Source: Allosphingosinicella sp. (GTDB lineage Bacteria; Pseudomonadota; Alphaproteobacteria; Sphingomonadales; Sphingomonadaceae). Taken from it: 5,547 nt of DNA. Shown here one piece after another: positions 1 through 5,547 of this stretch. The translations under genes were made by a program, and so were the position numbers. Within the stretch, counting starts at the first letter, position 1; the number at the start of each line of letters is the position of its first letter. A model generated the notes under the pieces. The model searched no databases. It saw only the letters and a list, made by a program, of their open reading frames with translations, and was not told the origin of the DNA. Location of the stretch: contig JASLBD010000156.1 of assembly GCA_030146745.1 (NCBI GenBank), positions 1 to 5,547 on the forward strand. Reading direction: 5' to 3'.

Positions 1-883
1 CATAGCTCATGCCGCGATAGCGGGCCTGCTCGGGAACCAGGCTCAAGGGCGTCATGCCCGGCTGGGTGTTGATCTCGAGCAGATAGAGGCCCGCCTCCCC
101 CTGCTCGTCGTCCCAGCGGAAATCGGCGCGCGAGCAGCCCCTGCAGCCGAGCGCCCGGTGACCGTCTATCGCCATCTTCATCGCCGCCGCCGCGATCTCG
201 TCGGGGACCTCTGCGGGACAGATATGCTGGGTCATCCCCTCGGTATATTTGGCGTCGTAATCGTAGAAGCCCGATTTGGGCTGGAGCTCGGTGACGGCCA
301 GCGCCTCGTCGCCGAGCACCGCCACGGTCAGCTCGCGGCCGCGGATGAAGGGCTCGGCGAGCAGGCGCTCGAAATGCCGCCACGGCCCTTCGCTGTCGGG
401 CCCGATCGGGTCGCCGTAATTGCCGCCCTCGGTGACGATCGCGACTCCCACCGACGAGCCTTCGTTGACCGGCTTCAGGACATAGGGCCGGGCCATCGGG
501 TCGGCCTCGTAGAGGCTCTCGCTCGCCACCATCGTCCCGGCCGGCATCCTGATGCCGAGCGGGACGAGCAGCATCTTGGTCAGCTCCTTGTCGATCGCGA
601 TGACCGACGTCGCGACTCCGCTATGGGTATATCTGAGGCCCATCAGGTCCATCAGCCCCTGCACAGTGCCGTCCTCCCCCGGAGTGCCGTGGAGCGCGTT
701 GAACACCACGTCGGGCGCCGCTTCGCGAAGCCGCTCGGCGACGTCGCGCCCCATGTCGATCCGGGTCACCCGGTGGCCGAAGCTCTCGAGCGCGTCGGCG
801 ACTCCCGAGCCGCTGGTCAGCGACACCTCGCGCTCGGCGGACCAGCCGCCCATGAGGATTGCGATGTGGAGGGGGGCGGTCAT
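1..883 (-). CDS. ddl: D-alanine--D-alanine ligase (Ddl), 3' end cut by window edge
   Basis: This cytoplasmic ATP-grasp enzyme joins two D-alanines into the dipeptide that MurF adds to the peptidoglycan precursor. Translating from ATG 883 gives 294 residues with no stop before the window edge; the family is usually about 300-315 residues, so only a short C-terminus is missing. Visible motifs are GGWSAEREVSL (12-22, catalytic Glu17), LHGTPGEDG (64-72), VLKPVNEGSSVGV (135-147, ATP-binding Lys137 and Ser143), FYDYDAKYT (206-214, Tyr213) and LEINTQPGMTPLSLVP (269-284). Asp254, Glu270 and Asn272 fit the magnesium ligands. Glu17, Ser143 and Tyr213 match the Glu15/Ser150/Tyr216 triad of E. coli DdlB. 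The start is supported by a strong AGGAG six bases upstream, which lies in the arm of a palindromic repeat. It is separated from murB by 154 bases, unusually far for this cluster. By alphaproteobacterial synteny ftsQ should follow (inference). Confidence 0.97.
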   Translation of the reverse strand, partial: MTAPLHIAILMGGWSAEREVSLTSGSGVADALESFGHRVTRIDMGRDVAERLREAAPDVVFNALHGTPGEDGTVQGLMDLMGLRYTHSGVATSVIAIDKELTKMLLVPLGIRMPAGTMVASESLYEADPMARPYVLKPVNEGSSVGVAIVTEGGNYGDPIGPDSEGPWRHFERLLAEPFIRGRELTVAVLGDEALAVTELQPKSGFYDYDAKYTEGMTQHICPAEVPDEIAAAAMKMAIDGHRALGCRGCSRADFRWDDEQGEAGLYLLEINTQPGMTPLSLVPEQARYRGMSY

Positions 884-888
884 ACAGC

Positions 889-1021
889 GCTCCTCCCCGG
901 AACGGGGAGGGGGACCGCCGCCGTCAGGCGGTGGTGGAGGGGGGCGAGCGCAGCGAGCATGGAGGCGTGGGCCCCCTCCACCATGCTGCGCATGGTCCCC
1001 CTCCCCGTTCCGGGGAGGAGC
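889..1021. repeat. 133-bp palindromic intergenic element (REP/MITE-like)
   Basis: Two perfect 28-bp inverted arms lie at 889-916 and 994-1021. Each arm also folds on itself: 892-899 with 903-910 around GAA, and 1000-1007 with 1011-1018 around TTC. Inside are further hairpins: CCGCC/GGCGG (918-922, 927-931), TGGTGGAGGGGG (932-943) opposite 972-983, and CCATGC/GCATGG (981-986, 990-995). A GCGAGC direct repeat lies at 944-949 and 953-958. No transposase is encoded and no clear target duplication flanks the arms. The motif order resembles dispersed palindromic repeats I recall from sphingomonad genomes (recognition, not a search). It fills almost the whole murB-ddl gap, starting 16 bases after the murB stop. 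There is no T-run, so a simple intrinsic terminator is not supported. Short reading frames through it are repeat translations, not genes. Confidence 0.88.
890..896 (-). promoter_or_regulatory. ddl ribosome binding site inside repeat arm
   Basis: On the minus strand the bases before ATG 883 read GGGGAGGAGCGCTGT, so AGGAG sits 6 bases, and GGAGG 8 bases, from the start. The sequence is seen directly. It belongs to the left arm (889-916) of the inverted repeat, so the RNA can pair it either within that arm or with the distant arm at 994-1021. Whether pairing limits ddl translation is inference. Confidence 0.75.
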
Positions 1022-1037
1022 TTAGCCATCGTCGCCC

Positions 1038-1937
1038 TCACACTTCCACTCCCACTCTCTGAATTTCCCACTCCAACTCGATTCCCGAATGATCGAGCAC
1101 CCGCCGTCTCACTTCCTCGCCCAGCGCCTCGATGTCGGCGCTTCTCGCACTGCCTAGGTTGAGCAGGAAGTTGCAATGCTTTTCAGAGACTTGGGCATCG
1201 CCGATGGTGAGCCCCCGGCAGCCGGCCTCGTCGATCAGCTTCCAGGCCCTGGTTCCGGGCGGATTCTTGAAGGTCGAGCCGCCGGTCCGGCTCCGAAGCG
1301 GCTGGCTCGCCTCGCGCTCGGCCGCGATCCGGTCCATCTCGGCGCCGATCACCGAGCTTTCTCCCGGCACCCCCTGGAACAGGGCCTCGACGACGACCGC
1401 GCCCGCGGGCATTTCGCTGTGGCGGTAGGTGTAGCCGAGCCGTTCGGCCGGCCAGGTCTCGACCCGCCCGTCGCGGAGCACCAGCGTCGCCTCGACGAGA
1501 ATGTCGGCGACCTCGCGGCCGTAGGCGCCGGCGTTCATCCGAACCGCGCCGCCCGCCGTGCCCGGTATCCCGCGCAGGAATTCGAGGCCGGCGATCTGCG
1601 CGTCGCGGGCCTTCGAGGCGACGGTGATCCCCATCGCTCCGCCGCCGGCCCGGACCCGGTCGCCCGGCTCGGCCTGGACGTGGCTCATCGCCTTGGGCAG
1701 CCGGACCACCACGCCCGCAACCCCGCCGTCGCGCACGATCAGGTTGGAGCCGACCCCGACCGGCATGACCGGAATCGCCGGGTCGAGCTCGCCCAGGAAA
1801 CGGGCGAGATCCTCGACGCCGGCCGGGCGAACCAGCCATTCGGCCGGTCCGCCGGTGCGGAACCAGATGAAGTCGGCGAGCGAGCCCTCGGCCTCGACCC
1901 TGCCCTCAAGATGCGGAAGCTCGATCACCCCGCTCAT
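1038..1937 (-). CDS. murB: UDP-N-acetylenolpyruvoylglucosamine reductase (MurB)
   Basis: This cytoplasmic FAD enzyme uses NADPH to reduce the enolpyruvyl group of UDP-GlcNAc-enolpyruvate, giving UDP-MurNAc, the substrate of MurC. The product has 299 residues, the normal length for the shorter (type II) MurB. The N-terminal FAD domain shows WFRTGGPAEWLVRP (25-38), PVGVGSNLIVRDGG (59-72) and GLEFLRGIPGTAGG (117-130) followed by MNAGAYG (134-140). YRHS (171-174, Arg172), GGSTFKNP (219-226, proton donor Ser221) and LEWEIQRVG (288-296, Glu291) supply the expected catalytic residues. The ATG at 1937 overlaps the stop of a 34-codon mini-ORF as ATGA. Only G-rich sequence, not a clean AGGAGG, precedes it, so translation may depend on coupling to upstream reading. 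The stop is TGA at 1040-1038. Confidence 0.96.
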   Translation of the reverse strand: MSGVIELPHLEGRVEAEGSLADFIWFRTGGPAEWLVRPAGVEDLARFLGELDPAIPVMPVGVGSNLIVRDGGVAGVVVRLPKAMSHVQAEPGDRVRAGGGAMGITVASKARDAQIAGLEFLRGIPGTAGGAVRMNAGAYGREVADILVEATLVLRDGRVETWPAERLGYTYRHSEMPAGAVVVEALFQGVPGESSVIGAEMDRIAAEREASQPLRSRTGGSTFKNPPGTRAWKLIDEAGCRGLTIGDAQVSEKHCNFLLNLGSARSADIEALGEEVRRRVLDHSGIELEWEIQRVGVEV

Positions 1938-1977
1938 CCCGCGGCCCCACCCGCATTGTTCTCAACACCATAGCCCT

Positions 1978-1992
1978 CGGTGCCTGGCACCG
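1978..1992. repeat. Palindrome CGGTGCC-T-GGCACCG
   Basis: Seven bases on each side of a single T are perfectly complementary. The core GGTGCCTGGCACC resembles hairpin tips of repeats associated with IS200-like/RAYT transposases, which is recalled rather than searched. It lies in the murC-murB junction next to the AT palindrome at 2002-2012. Confidence 0.6.
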
Positions 1993-2001
1993 AAGACATG
2001 G

Positions 2002-2012
2002 AAATTGAATTT
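2002..2012. repeat. AT-rich palindrome AAATT-G-AATTT
   Basis: Five complementary A/T bases lie on each side of a G, in the most AT-rich patch of an otherwise very GC-rich window. It sits 9 bases from the GC palindrome at 1978-1992, and the two probably belong to one inserted element. It is too weak alone to be a terminator. Confidence 0.5.
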
Positions 2013-2034
2013 TCTTGACCTCCACTCATTCCGC

Positions 2035-3447
2035 TCATTTCTCCCGCCTCGCGCAGGCGATTCCGTCGGCGAGGCCCGCGGCCCATTTGGTGATGTCGCC
2101 GGCGCCCAGGCAGATCACCATGTCTCCGGCCGCGGCGAGATCGCGAAGGCCCAGGCAAAGCTCGTCGAGGTCGGCGACCGCCTTCACGGCGCGGTGGCCG
2201 CGCTGCTTCAGCCCCTCGGCCAGCGCCTCGGAATCGACCCCTTCGATCGGCTCCTCGCCGGCGGGATAGACGGGGGTCACATAGACGACGTCGGCGTCGT
2301 TGAACGCGCCCTGGAACTCCTCCATCAGGTCGCGCAGGCGGGTATAGCGATGAGGCTGGACGACCGCGATCACCCGCCCCTGGGCGCCCTCCCGCGCCGC
2401 CGACAGGACGGCCCGGATCTCGGTCGGATGGTGGCCGTAATCGTCGATGATCGTCGCGCCTTCGATCTCGCCGACCTTGGTGAAGCGCCTCTTGACCCCG
2501 CCGAACTTCTCGAAGCCCCTGGCGATCACCCGGTGGGGAATGCCGAGCTCGGCGGCGATCCCGATCGCGGCGAGGGCGTTCTGGACGTTGTGGCGGCCCG
2601 GCATCGGAAGCTCGATATCGGTGATGGTGGCGACGACGCCCGACCGGTCGCGAAGCGAGACATCGAACAGATTGCCGCCCGGCACCGGCCGGACGTTCTC
2701 GCCGCGCACGTCCGCCAGGGCGGCGAAGCCGTAGGTCACCACCCGCCGGTCGCGGAGCCGGGGGATGATCGTCTGGACCTCGGGATGGTCGACGCACAGC
2801 AAGGCGGCGCCGTAGAAGGGGACGTTCTCGACGAACTCGACGAAGGCGTCCTTGACCTTGTCGAAGCTCCCATAATGGTCGAGATGCTCGGGATCGATGT
2901 TGGTCACGACCGCCAGGGTCCCGTCGAGCCTCAGGAAGCTGCCGTCGCTCTCGTCCGCCTCGACCACCATCCAGTCGGAGGTGCCGAGCCGGGCATTCGA
3001 GCCGTAGGCGTTGATGATCCCGCCGTTGATCACGGTCGGGTCGATCCCGCCGGCGTCGAGCATCGCGGCGATCATCGAGGTCGTCGTCGTCTTGCCGTGG
3101 GTGCCCGCCACCGCCACCGTCGATTTGAGCCGCATCAGCTCGGCCAGCATCTCCGCCCGGCGGACCACCGGAATCCGGCGCTCATAGGCGCAGACCAGCT
3201 CGGGATTGTCCTTCCTGATCGCGGTCGAGATCACCACCACGGCCGCGTCGCCGAGATTGTCGGGATGGTGGCCGACCTCGACCGGGATCCCCGCCTTGCG
3301 CAGCCCCTCGACGACATAGCCCCCGGCGACGTCGGAGCCCTGCACCTTGTAGCCCAGGATGTGCATCACCTCGGCGATGCCCGACATGCCGATGCCGCCG
3401 ATGCCGACGAAATGGATGGTGCCGATGTCCTTGGCGACCCCTTTCAT
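2035..3447 (-). CDS. murC: UDP-N-acetylmuramate--L-alanine ligase (MurC)
   Basis: This cytoplasmic ATP-dependent Mur ligase adds L-Ala to UDP-MurNAc, the first residue of the stem peptide. The product has 470 residues, normal for the family. The N-terminal UDP-binding domain shows [18 protein letters not shown] (11-28). The central ATPase domain has the P-loop [13 protein letters not shown] (112-124), VEADESDGS (162-170), [11 protein letters not shown] (183-193) and [11 protein letters not shown] (284-294). The C-terminal domain carries [10 protein letters not shown] (335-344), QPHRYTR (364-370) and a final GAGDI (448-452). I chose ATG 3447, giving MKGVAKDIG, with GGGGG 8 bases upstream. An in-frame ATG at 3462 would add five residues and overlap the murG stop as TGATG, and is a real alternative. 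The stop overlaps the downstream mini-ORF as ATGA. The frame stays open upstream inside murG, but that part is a murG shadow. Confidence 0.97.
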   Translation of the reverse strand: MKGVAKDIGTIHFVGIGGIGMSGIAEVMHILGYKVQGSDVAGGYVVEGLRKAGIPVEVGHHPDNLGDAAVVVISTAIRKDNPELVCAYERRIPVVRRAEMLAELMRLKSTVAVAGTHGKTTTTSMIAAMLDAGGIDPTVINGGIINAYGSNARLGTSDWMVVEADESDGSFLRLDGTLAVVTNIDPEHLDHYGSFDKVKDAFVEFVENVPFYGAALLCVDHPEVQTIIPRLRDRRVVTYGFAALADVRGENVRPVPGGNLFDVSLRDRSGVVATITDIELPMPGRHNVQNALAAIGIAAELGIPHRVIARGFEKFGGVKRRFTKVGEIEGATIIDDYGHHPTEIRAVLSAAREGAQGRVIAVVQPHRYTRLRDLMEEFQGAFNDADVVYVTPVYPAGEEPIEGVDSEALAEGLKQRGHRAVKAVADLDELCLGLRDLAAAGDMVICLGAGDITKWAAGLADGIACARREK

Positions 3448-3461
3448 CCCGCGCGCCCCCA

Positions 3462-4622
3462 TCAGGCGAATGCCCCGCCGGGCAAAGGGGTGAGGATCAT
3501 CTCCTCGGCCGGCATCGGATCGGTGCCGAGGTCGCGGCCGGTCATCTCCACGAGGTCGGCGAGGTCGCTCGCCGCGTTGGGCCGGCCGACCGCCCAGGCC
3601 CGCGACGCGGCATTGGCGAGCGCGGCCGGCTCCAGGCCCAGTTTCTGCATCTGCTTGGCCAGCTCGACGGGCGTGAAGTTCCTCTGGCTGATCGTCCGCG
3701 CGCCCCCCGCCTTGGCCATCTCGCGGGCGTTGAAACTCTGGTGGTCGTCGGTCGCCGAGGGCAGAGGGATGAGGATTGCCGGCCGTCCCGCCACCGTCAG
3801 CTCGGCGATGGTCGAGGCCCCGGCGCGGGCGATGACGAGGTGGGTCCAGGCGATCTTGTCCGGCATGTCGGGAATGTAGGTGGCGAGCTCGGCGGCGATG
3901 TCGAGCGCCGCGTAACGGGCGCGGACGCTCTCGATATCCTCGGCCCGGCATTGCTGGGTAACCTGGAGACGGCGGCGGAAATGCTCGGGCAGGAGGCCGA
4001 GCGCTTCGGGCACCACCTGCGAGAGGATGGTCGCGCCCTGGCTTCCGCCGGTGACGAGCAGCCGGAAGACGCCTTCGTCGGTGAGCTCGGGATAAGGCTG
4101 TTCGCGCAGCGCAAGCACCTCGTCGCGAACCGGATTGCCGACGAGGTGGGTCTTGCCCTCGCGGCTTTTCGCCAGGCGCTGGACATTGGGGTAGGCGGTG
4201 GCGATGGCGTCGACCCGGCCGGAGACGATCCGGTTGACCCGGCCGAGCACCGCATTCTGCTCGTGGATCAGGGTCGGGATTCGGTCGCGCTGCGCCGCCA
4301 TCAGCGCCGGAAGCGCCGGGTAGCCGCCGAAGCCGATCACCGCCGAAGGCTCGAACGTCTCGTAGAGCCGCGAGGCCATCGCGCGGCCGGTGAAGATCTT
4401 GCGGATGGCGCTCAGCCAGCCCATCGGCCCGCCGCCGAGACGCCCGGCCGGAAGGATATGAACCGGCACCCCCTCGAACAGGCCGGGGATGCGCGCGCCG
4501 CGGTCGTCGGTGACGAGCGCGACCCGATGGCCGCGCCGCATCAGCTCCTCGGCCAGGGCATGGGCGGGGATCATGTGCCCCCCCGTGCCGCCGGCGGCGA
4601 GGACGTAGTGGCGGCTCAGCAT
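3462..4622 (-). CDS. murG: Lipid II synthase: UDP-GlcNAc:undecaprenyl-PP-MurNAc-pentapeptide GlcNAc transferase (MurG)
   Basis: This GT-B glycosyltransferase on the inner face of the cytoplasmic membrane transfers GlcNAc to lipid I, making lipid II for the flippase and FtsW/PBP polymerases. The product has 386 residues, slightly longer than E. coli MurG. The N-terminal domain has [13 protein letters not shown] (8-20, with the glycine loop and His16), [13 protein letters not shown] (95-107) and [12 protein letters not shown] (120-131). The C-terminal UDP-GlcNAc-binding domain has LVTGGSQGA (189-197), [11 protein letters not shown] (265-275) and [15 protein letters not shown] (285-299), matching the donor-binding region. 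The last 20 or so residues are a Pro/Gly-rich tail after the conserved fold. ATG 4622 is supported by GGAGG 8 bases upstream and by the glycine loop beginning about 10 residues in. The stop TGA shares its A with a possible murC ATG at 3462. Confidence 0.97.
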   Translation of the reverse strand: MLSRHYVLAAGGTGGHMIPAHALAEELMRRGHRVALVTDDRGARIPGLFEGVPVHILPAGRLGGGPMGWLSAIRKIFTGRAMASRLYETFEPSAVIGFGGYPALPALMAAQRDRIPTLIHEQNAVLGRVNRIVSGRVDAIATAYPNVQRLAKSREGKTHLVGNPVRDEVLALREQPYPELTDEGVFRLLVTGGSQGATILSQVVPEALGLLPEHFRRRLQVTQQCRAEDIESVRARYAALDIAAELATYIPDMPDKIAWTHLVIARAGASTIAELTVAGRPAILIPLPSATDDHQSFNAREMAKAGGARTISQRNFTPVELAKQMQKLGLEPAALANAASRAWAVGRPNAASDLADLVEMTGRDLGTDPMPAEEMILTPLPGGAFA

Positions 4623-4626
4623 GGTA

Positions 4627-4668
4627 AATTCCTCCCCCGCATTTGCGGTGGAGTCGCGGGGAGGAATT
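4627..4668. repeat. 42-bp inverted repeat in the ftsW-murG gap
   Basis: AATTCCTCCCC (4627-4637) and GGGGAGGAATT (4658-4668) are perfect 11-bp inverted arms, extended by two G-C pairs if one base, C4638, bulges. A smaller hairpin, CCGC/GCGG around ATTT (4637-4640, 4645-4648), lies inside. The element fills most of the 61-base gap and resembles short CCTCCCC-type intergenic repeats of sphingomonads (recognition only). No T-run follows on the minus strand, so termination before murG is unlikely. It differs in core sequence from the element before ddl, but both present GGGGAGGA to the downstream gene. Confidence 0.8.
4631..4635 (-). promoter_or_regulatory. murG ribosome binding site inside a stem
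   Basis: The minus strand reads GGGGGAGGAATTTACC before the murG ATG, placing GGAGG 8 bases from the start, an ideal spacing. The same bases form the 3' side of the inverted repeat at 4627-4668, so the site can be paired with CCTCC upstream in the mRNA. The sequence and complementarity are direct; control of murG by this pairing is inference. Confidence 0.75.
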
Positions 4669-4683
4669 GATGCGTCAGGACCC

Positions 4684-5547
4684 TCATCGCCCGCTCCATT
4701 TCACCACGTAAGGCGACCGGTGCAGATACGGATTGCGCCTCGTGAAGGCGAGCAGAAGCCCCATCCCGATCGACAGCGCCACCATCGACGAGCCGCCGTA
4801 ACTGATGAACGGCAGGGTCATGCCCTTGGACGGGGCGATCTGGACGTTGACGGCCATGTTGATCAGCGCCTGAAGCCCGAACTGGCAGACGAGGCCGGCG
4901 GCGGCGAGGACGACGAACTTGTCCTCCTCGTGGAGCAGCCGGATCAGCACCCGGGCGACGATGACCAGGTAGATGATGGCGATGGCGAGGCAGGCGATGA
5001 TCCCGAACTCCTCGCCGATCACCGAGAAGATATAGTCGGTATGGGGCTCCGGCAGGTGGAACTTGCGGACTCCCGCCCCCGGCCCGGCGCCGAACAGCCC
5101 GCCCGCGGTCAGGGTCCGCAGGGCCGATTCGGTCTGGTAGGTGTCGTGCCCGCCGGCGCCGGCGAACAGGAAGGCGTCGATCCGGGTCGTCGCCACCGGA
5201 TAGAAGAAATAGGCCATGACGATCGCGATGATCCCCCCGACCCCGAGCAGCCCCAGGGTCCGGAGCGAGACTCCCGACAAGGTGAGGAGCATCACCCAGG
5301 CCGCCGCGAAGATGATCGTCTCGCCGAAATTGGGCTGCTGCATGAGGAGAAGCGCGATGAGCCCGGTGCAGATGCCCGAGAGCGGCACCACCGGCAGGGT
5401 CGCATCCTGTTCCTTGAGCGACAGCATCCAGGCCATGCTGACGATATAGAGCGGCTTGAGAAATTCGGACGGCTGGAACTGGCTGAAACCGACTCCGAGC
5501 CAGCGCCTCGCCCCGTTCACCTCCACCCCGACGATCGGGACGAGGAA
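4684..5547 (-). CDS. ftsW: Septal peptidoglycan glycosyltransferase FtsW (SEDS family), 5' end outside window
   Basis: This multi-pass membrane protein polymerises lipid II into glycan at the septum with its partner class B PBP (FtsI). The frame is open from the right edge, giving the last 287 residues; the family is about 370-420, so roughly the N-terminal quarter to third is missing. The GTG at 5526 is an internal valine: conserved sequence continues upstream as FLVPIVG and leads into VEVNGARRWLG. Other family marks are QFQPSEFLKP, the LLMQQPNFGET segment, TYQTESALRTLTAGGLFGAGPGAG, and LPEPHTDYIFSVIGEEFG. The Asp of that HTD (codon 5037-5035) corresponds to the catalytic Asp297 of E. coli FtsW. 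The C-terminal PFISYGGSSMVALSIGMGLLLAF is typical. Several hydrophobic helices are evident. The tail is short and basic. It is followed after 61 bases by murG. Confidence 0.97.
   Translation of the reverse strand, partial: FLVPIVGVEVNGARRWLGVGFSQFQPSEFLKPLYIVSMAWMLSLKEQDATLPVVPLSGICTGLIALLLMQQPNFGETIIFAAAWVMLLTLSGVSLRTLGLLGVGGIIAIVMAYFFYPVATTRIDAFLFAGAGGHDTYQTESALRTLTAGGLFGAGPGAGVRKFHLPEPHTDYIFSVIGEEFGIIACLAIAIIYLVIVARVLIRLLHEEDKFVVLAAAGLVCQFGLQALINMAVNVQIAPSKGMTLPFISYGGSSMVALSIGMGLLLAFTRRNPYLHRSPYVVKWSGR

Larger units (their letters stand above)
1930..2038. repeat. Insertion-like segment flanked by 8-bp direct repeats
   Basis: The minus-strand sequence ATGAGCGG occurs at the murC end (2038-2031) and again at the murB start (1937-1930). 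Extended to 13 bases the copies still agree at 11. The 93 bases between (1938-2030) are AT-richer than the surroundings and contain two palindromes. A third imperfect copy, ATGAGTGG, follows the first in tandem (2029-2022). Removing one copy plus the insert would leave murC and murB directly overlapping by ATGA with a GAGG at normal spacing, a plausible ancestral state. A target-site duplication or slippage origin is inference. Confidence 0.5.
1934..2038 (-). other. 34-codon mini-ORF bridging murC and murB, coding value doubtful
   Basis: ATG 2038 overlaps the murC stop as ATGA, and its TGA overlaps the murB start as ATGA, so ribosomes could pass from murC through this frame into murB. The predicted peptide is Gly- and Ser-rich (9 Gly, 6 Ser), has three Glu, and has no Lys, Arg, Cys or Trp. 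It shows no membrane segment or known motif. Half of its codons (17 of 34) end in A or T, unlike the strongly G/C-ending neighbours, so it does not look like a conserved protein. A GAGG lies 8 bases before its ATG, at the end of murC. I infer a by-product of an insertion that happens to preserve translational coupling. A real small protein cannot be excluded. Confidence 0.4.

Noticed and set aside
889..1021. CRISPR or tandem repeat array
   Set aside because: The repeats are inverted arms and nested hairpins, not regularly spaced direct repeats with unique spacers.
158..1162. 334-codon plus-strand open frame opposite ddl and the repeat
   Set aside because: It is antisense to a clear ddl with all catalytic motifs and runs on through a palindromic repeat. 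Its composition is that of a shadow frame.
880..1176. 98-codon minus-strand frame over the end of murB and the repeat
   Set aside because: The first part is murB out of frame and the rest is translation of the palindromic element, a common false hypothetical protein in genomes with such repeats.
1558..3879. 773-codon plus-strand open frame antisense to murB, murC and murG
   Set aside because: It is rich in Arg, His, Asp, Gly and Pro in the pattern expected from the complement of G/C-ending codons, crosses three recognised genes and shows no known motif. It is a shadow of high GC content.
4627..4668. Rho-independent terminator between ftsW and murG
   Set aside because: The stem is followed on the minus strand by TACCATG with no T-run, and its 3' arm is the murG ribosome binding site.
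3741..4670. 309-codon plus-strand open frame opposite murG
   Set aside because: It mirrors the murG reading frame, has shadow composition and ends in the intergenic repeat.
5524..5526. GTG as the start of ftsW
   Set aside because: Conserved FtsW sequence continues upstream to the window edge in the same frame, and the preceding membrane segments would be missing, so this is an internal valine.

Overview
The window is a stretch of the division and cell wall (dcw) cluster of a GC-rich bacterium. All genes are transcribed leftward on the minus strand. In transcription order they are ftsW (its 5' end lies beyond the right edge), murG, murC, murB and ddl (its 3' end lies beyond the left edge). 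Having murB between murC and ddl is the usual alphaproteobacterial arrangement; E. coli keeps murB elsewhere. The protein sequences and the CCTCCCC/GGGGAGG palindromic intergenic repeats suggest a sphingomonad (Sphingomonadales). That assignment is inference from pattern recognition, not from a search.

Layout from right to left: 5547-4684 partial FtsW, the septal glycan polymerase. 4683-4623 is a 61-base gap holding a hairpin repeat that includes the murG Shine-Dalgarno. 4622-3462 is MurG. 3447-2035 is MurC (or from 3462, overlapping the murG stop as TGATG). 2034-1938 is an AT-richer stretch with two palindromes, read through by a 34-codon mini-ORF that is joined by ATGA overlaps to murC and murB. 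1937-1038 is MurB. 1037-884 is a 154-base gap almost filled by a palindromic element with 28-bp perfect inverted arms, one of which supplies the ddl Shine-Dalgarno. 883-1 is partial Ddl.

The products cover consecutive steps of peptidoglycan synthesis. MurB completes UDP-MurNAc, MurC adds L-Ala, and Ddl makes D-Ala-D-Ala for the later MurF step. MurG converts lipid I to lipid II, and FtsW polymerises lipid II at the septum. The genes are tightly packed, with no recognisable promoter or intrinsic terminator (hairpin plus T-run), which fits one long polycistronic transcript.

The enzymes look intact and ordinary. I find no undescribed gene system. The points worth a second look are the junctions: three of the four have been altered by repeat-like DNA. 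At two of them the repeat carries the downstream gene's ribosome binding site within a strong stem. At the third an apparent insertion keeps stop/start coupling through a tiny ORF.
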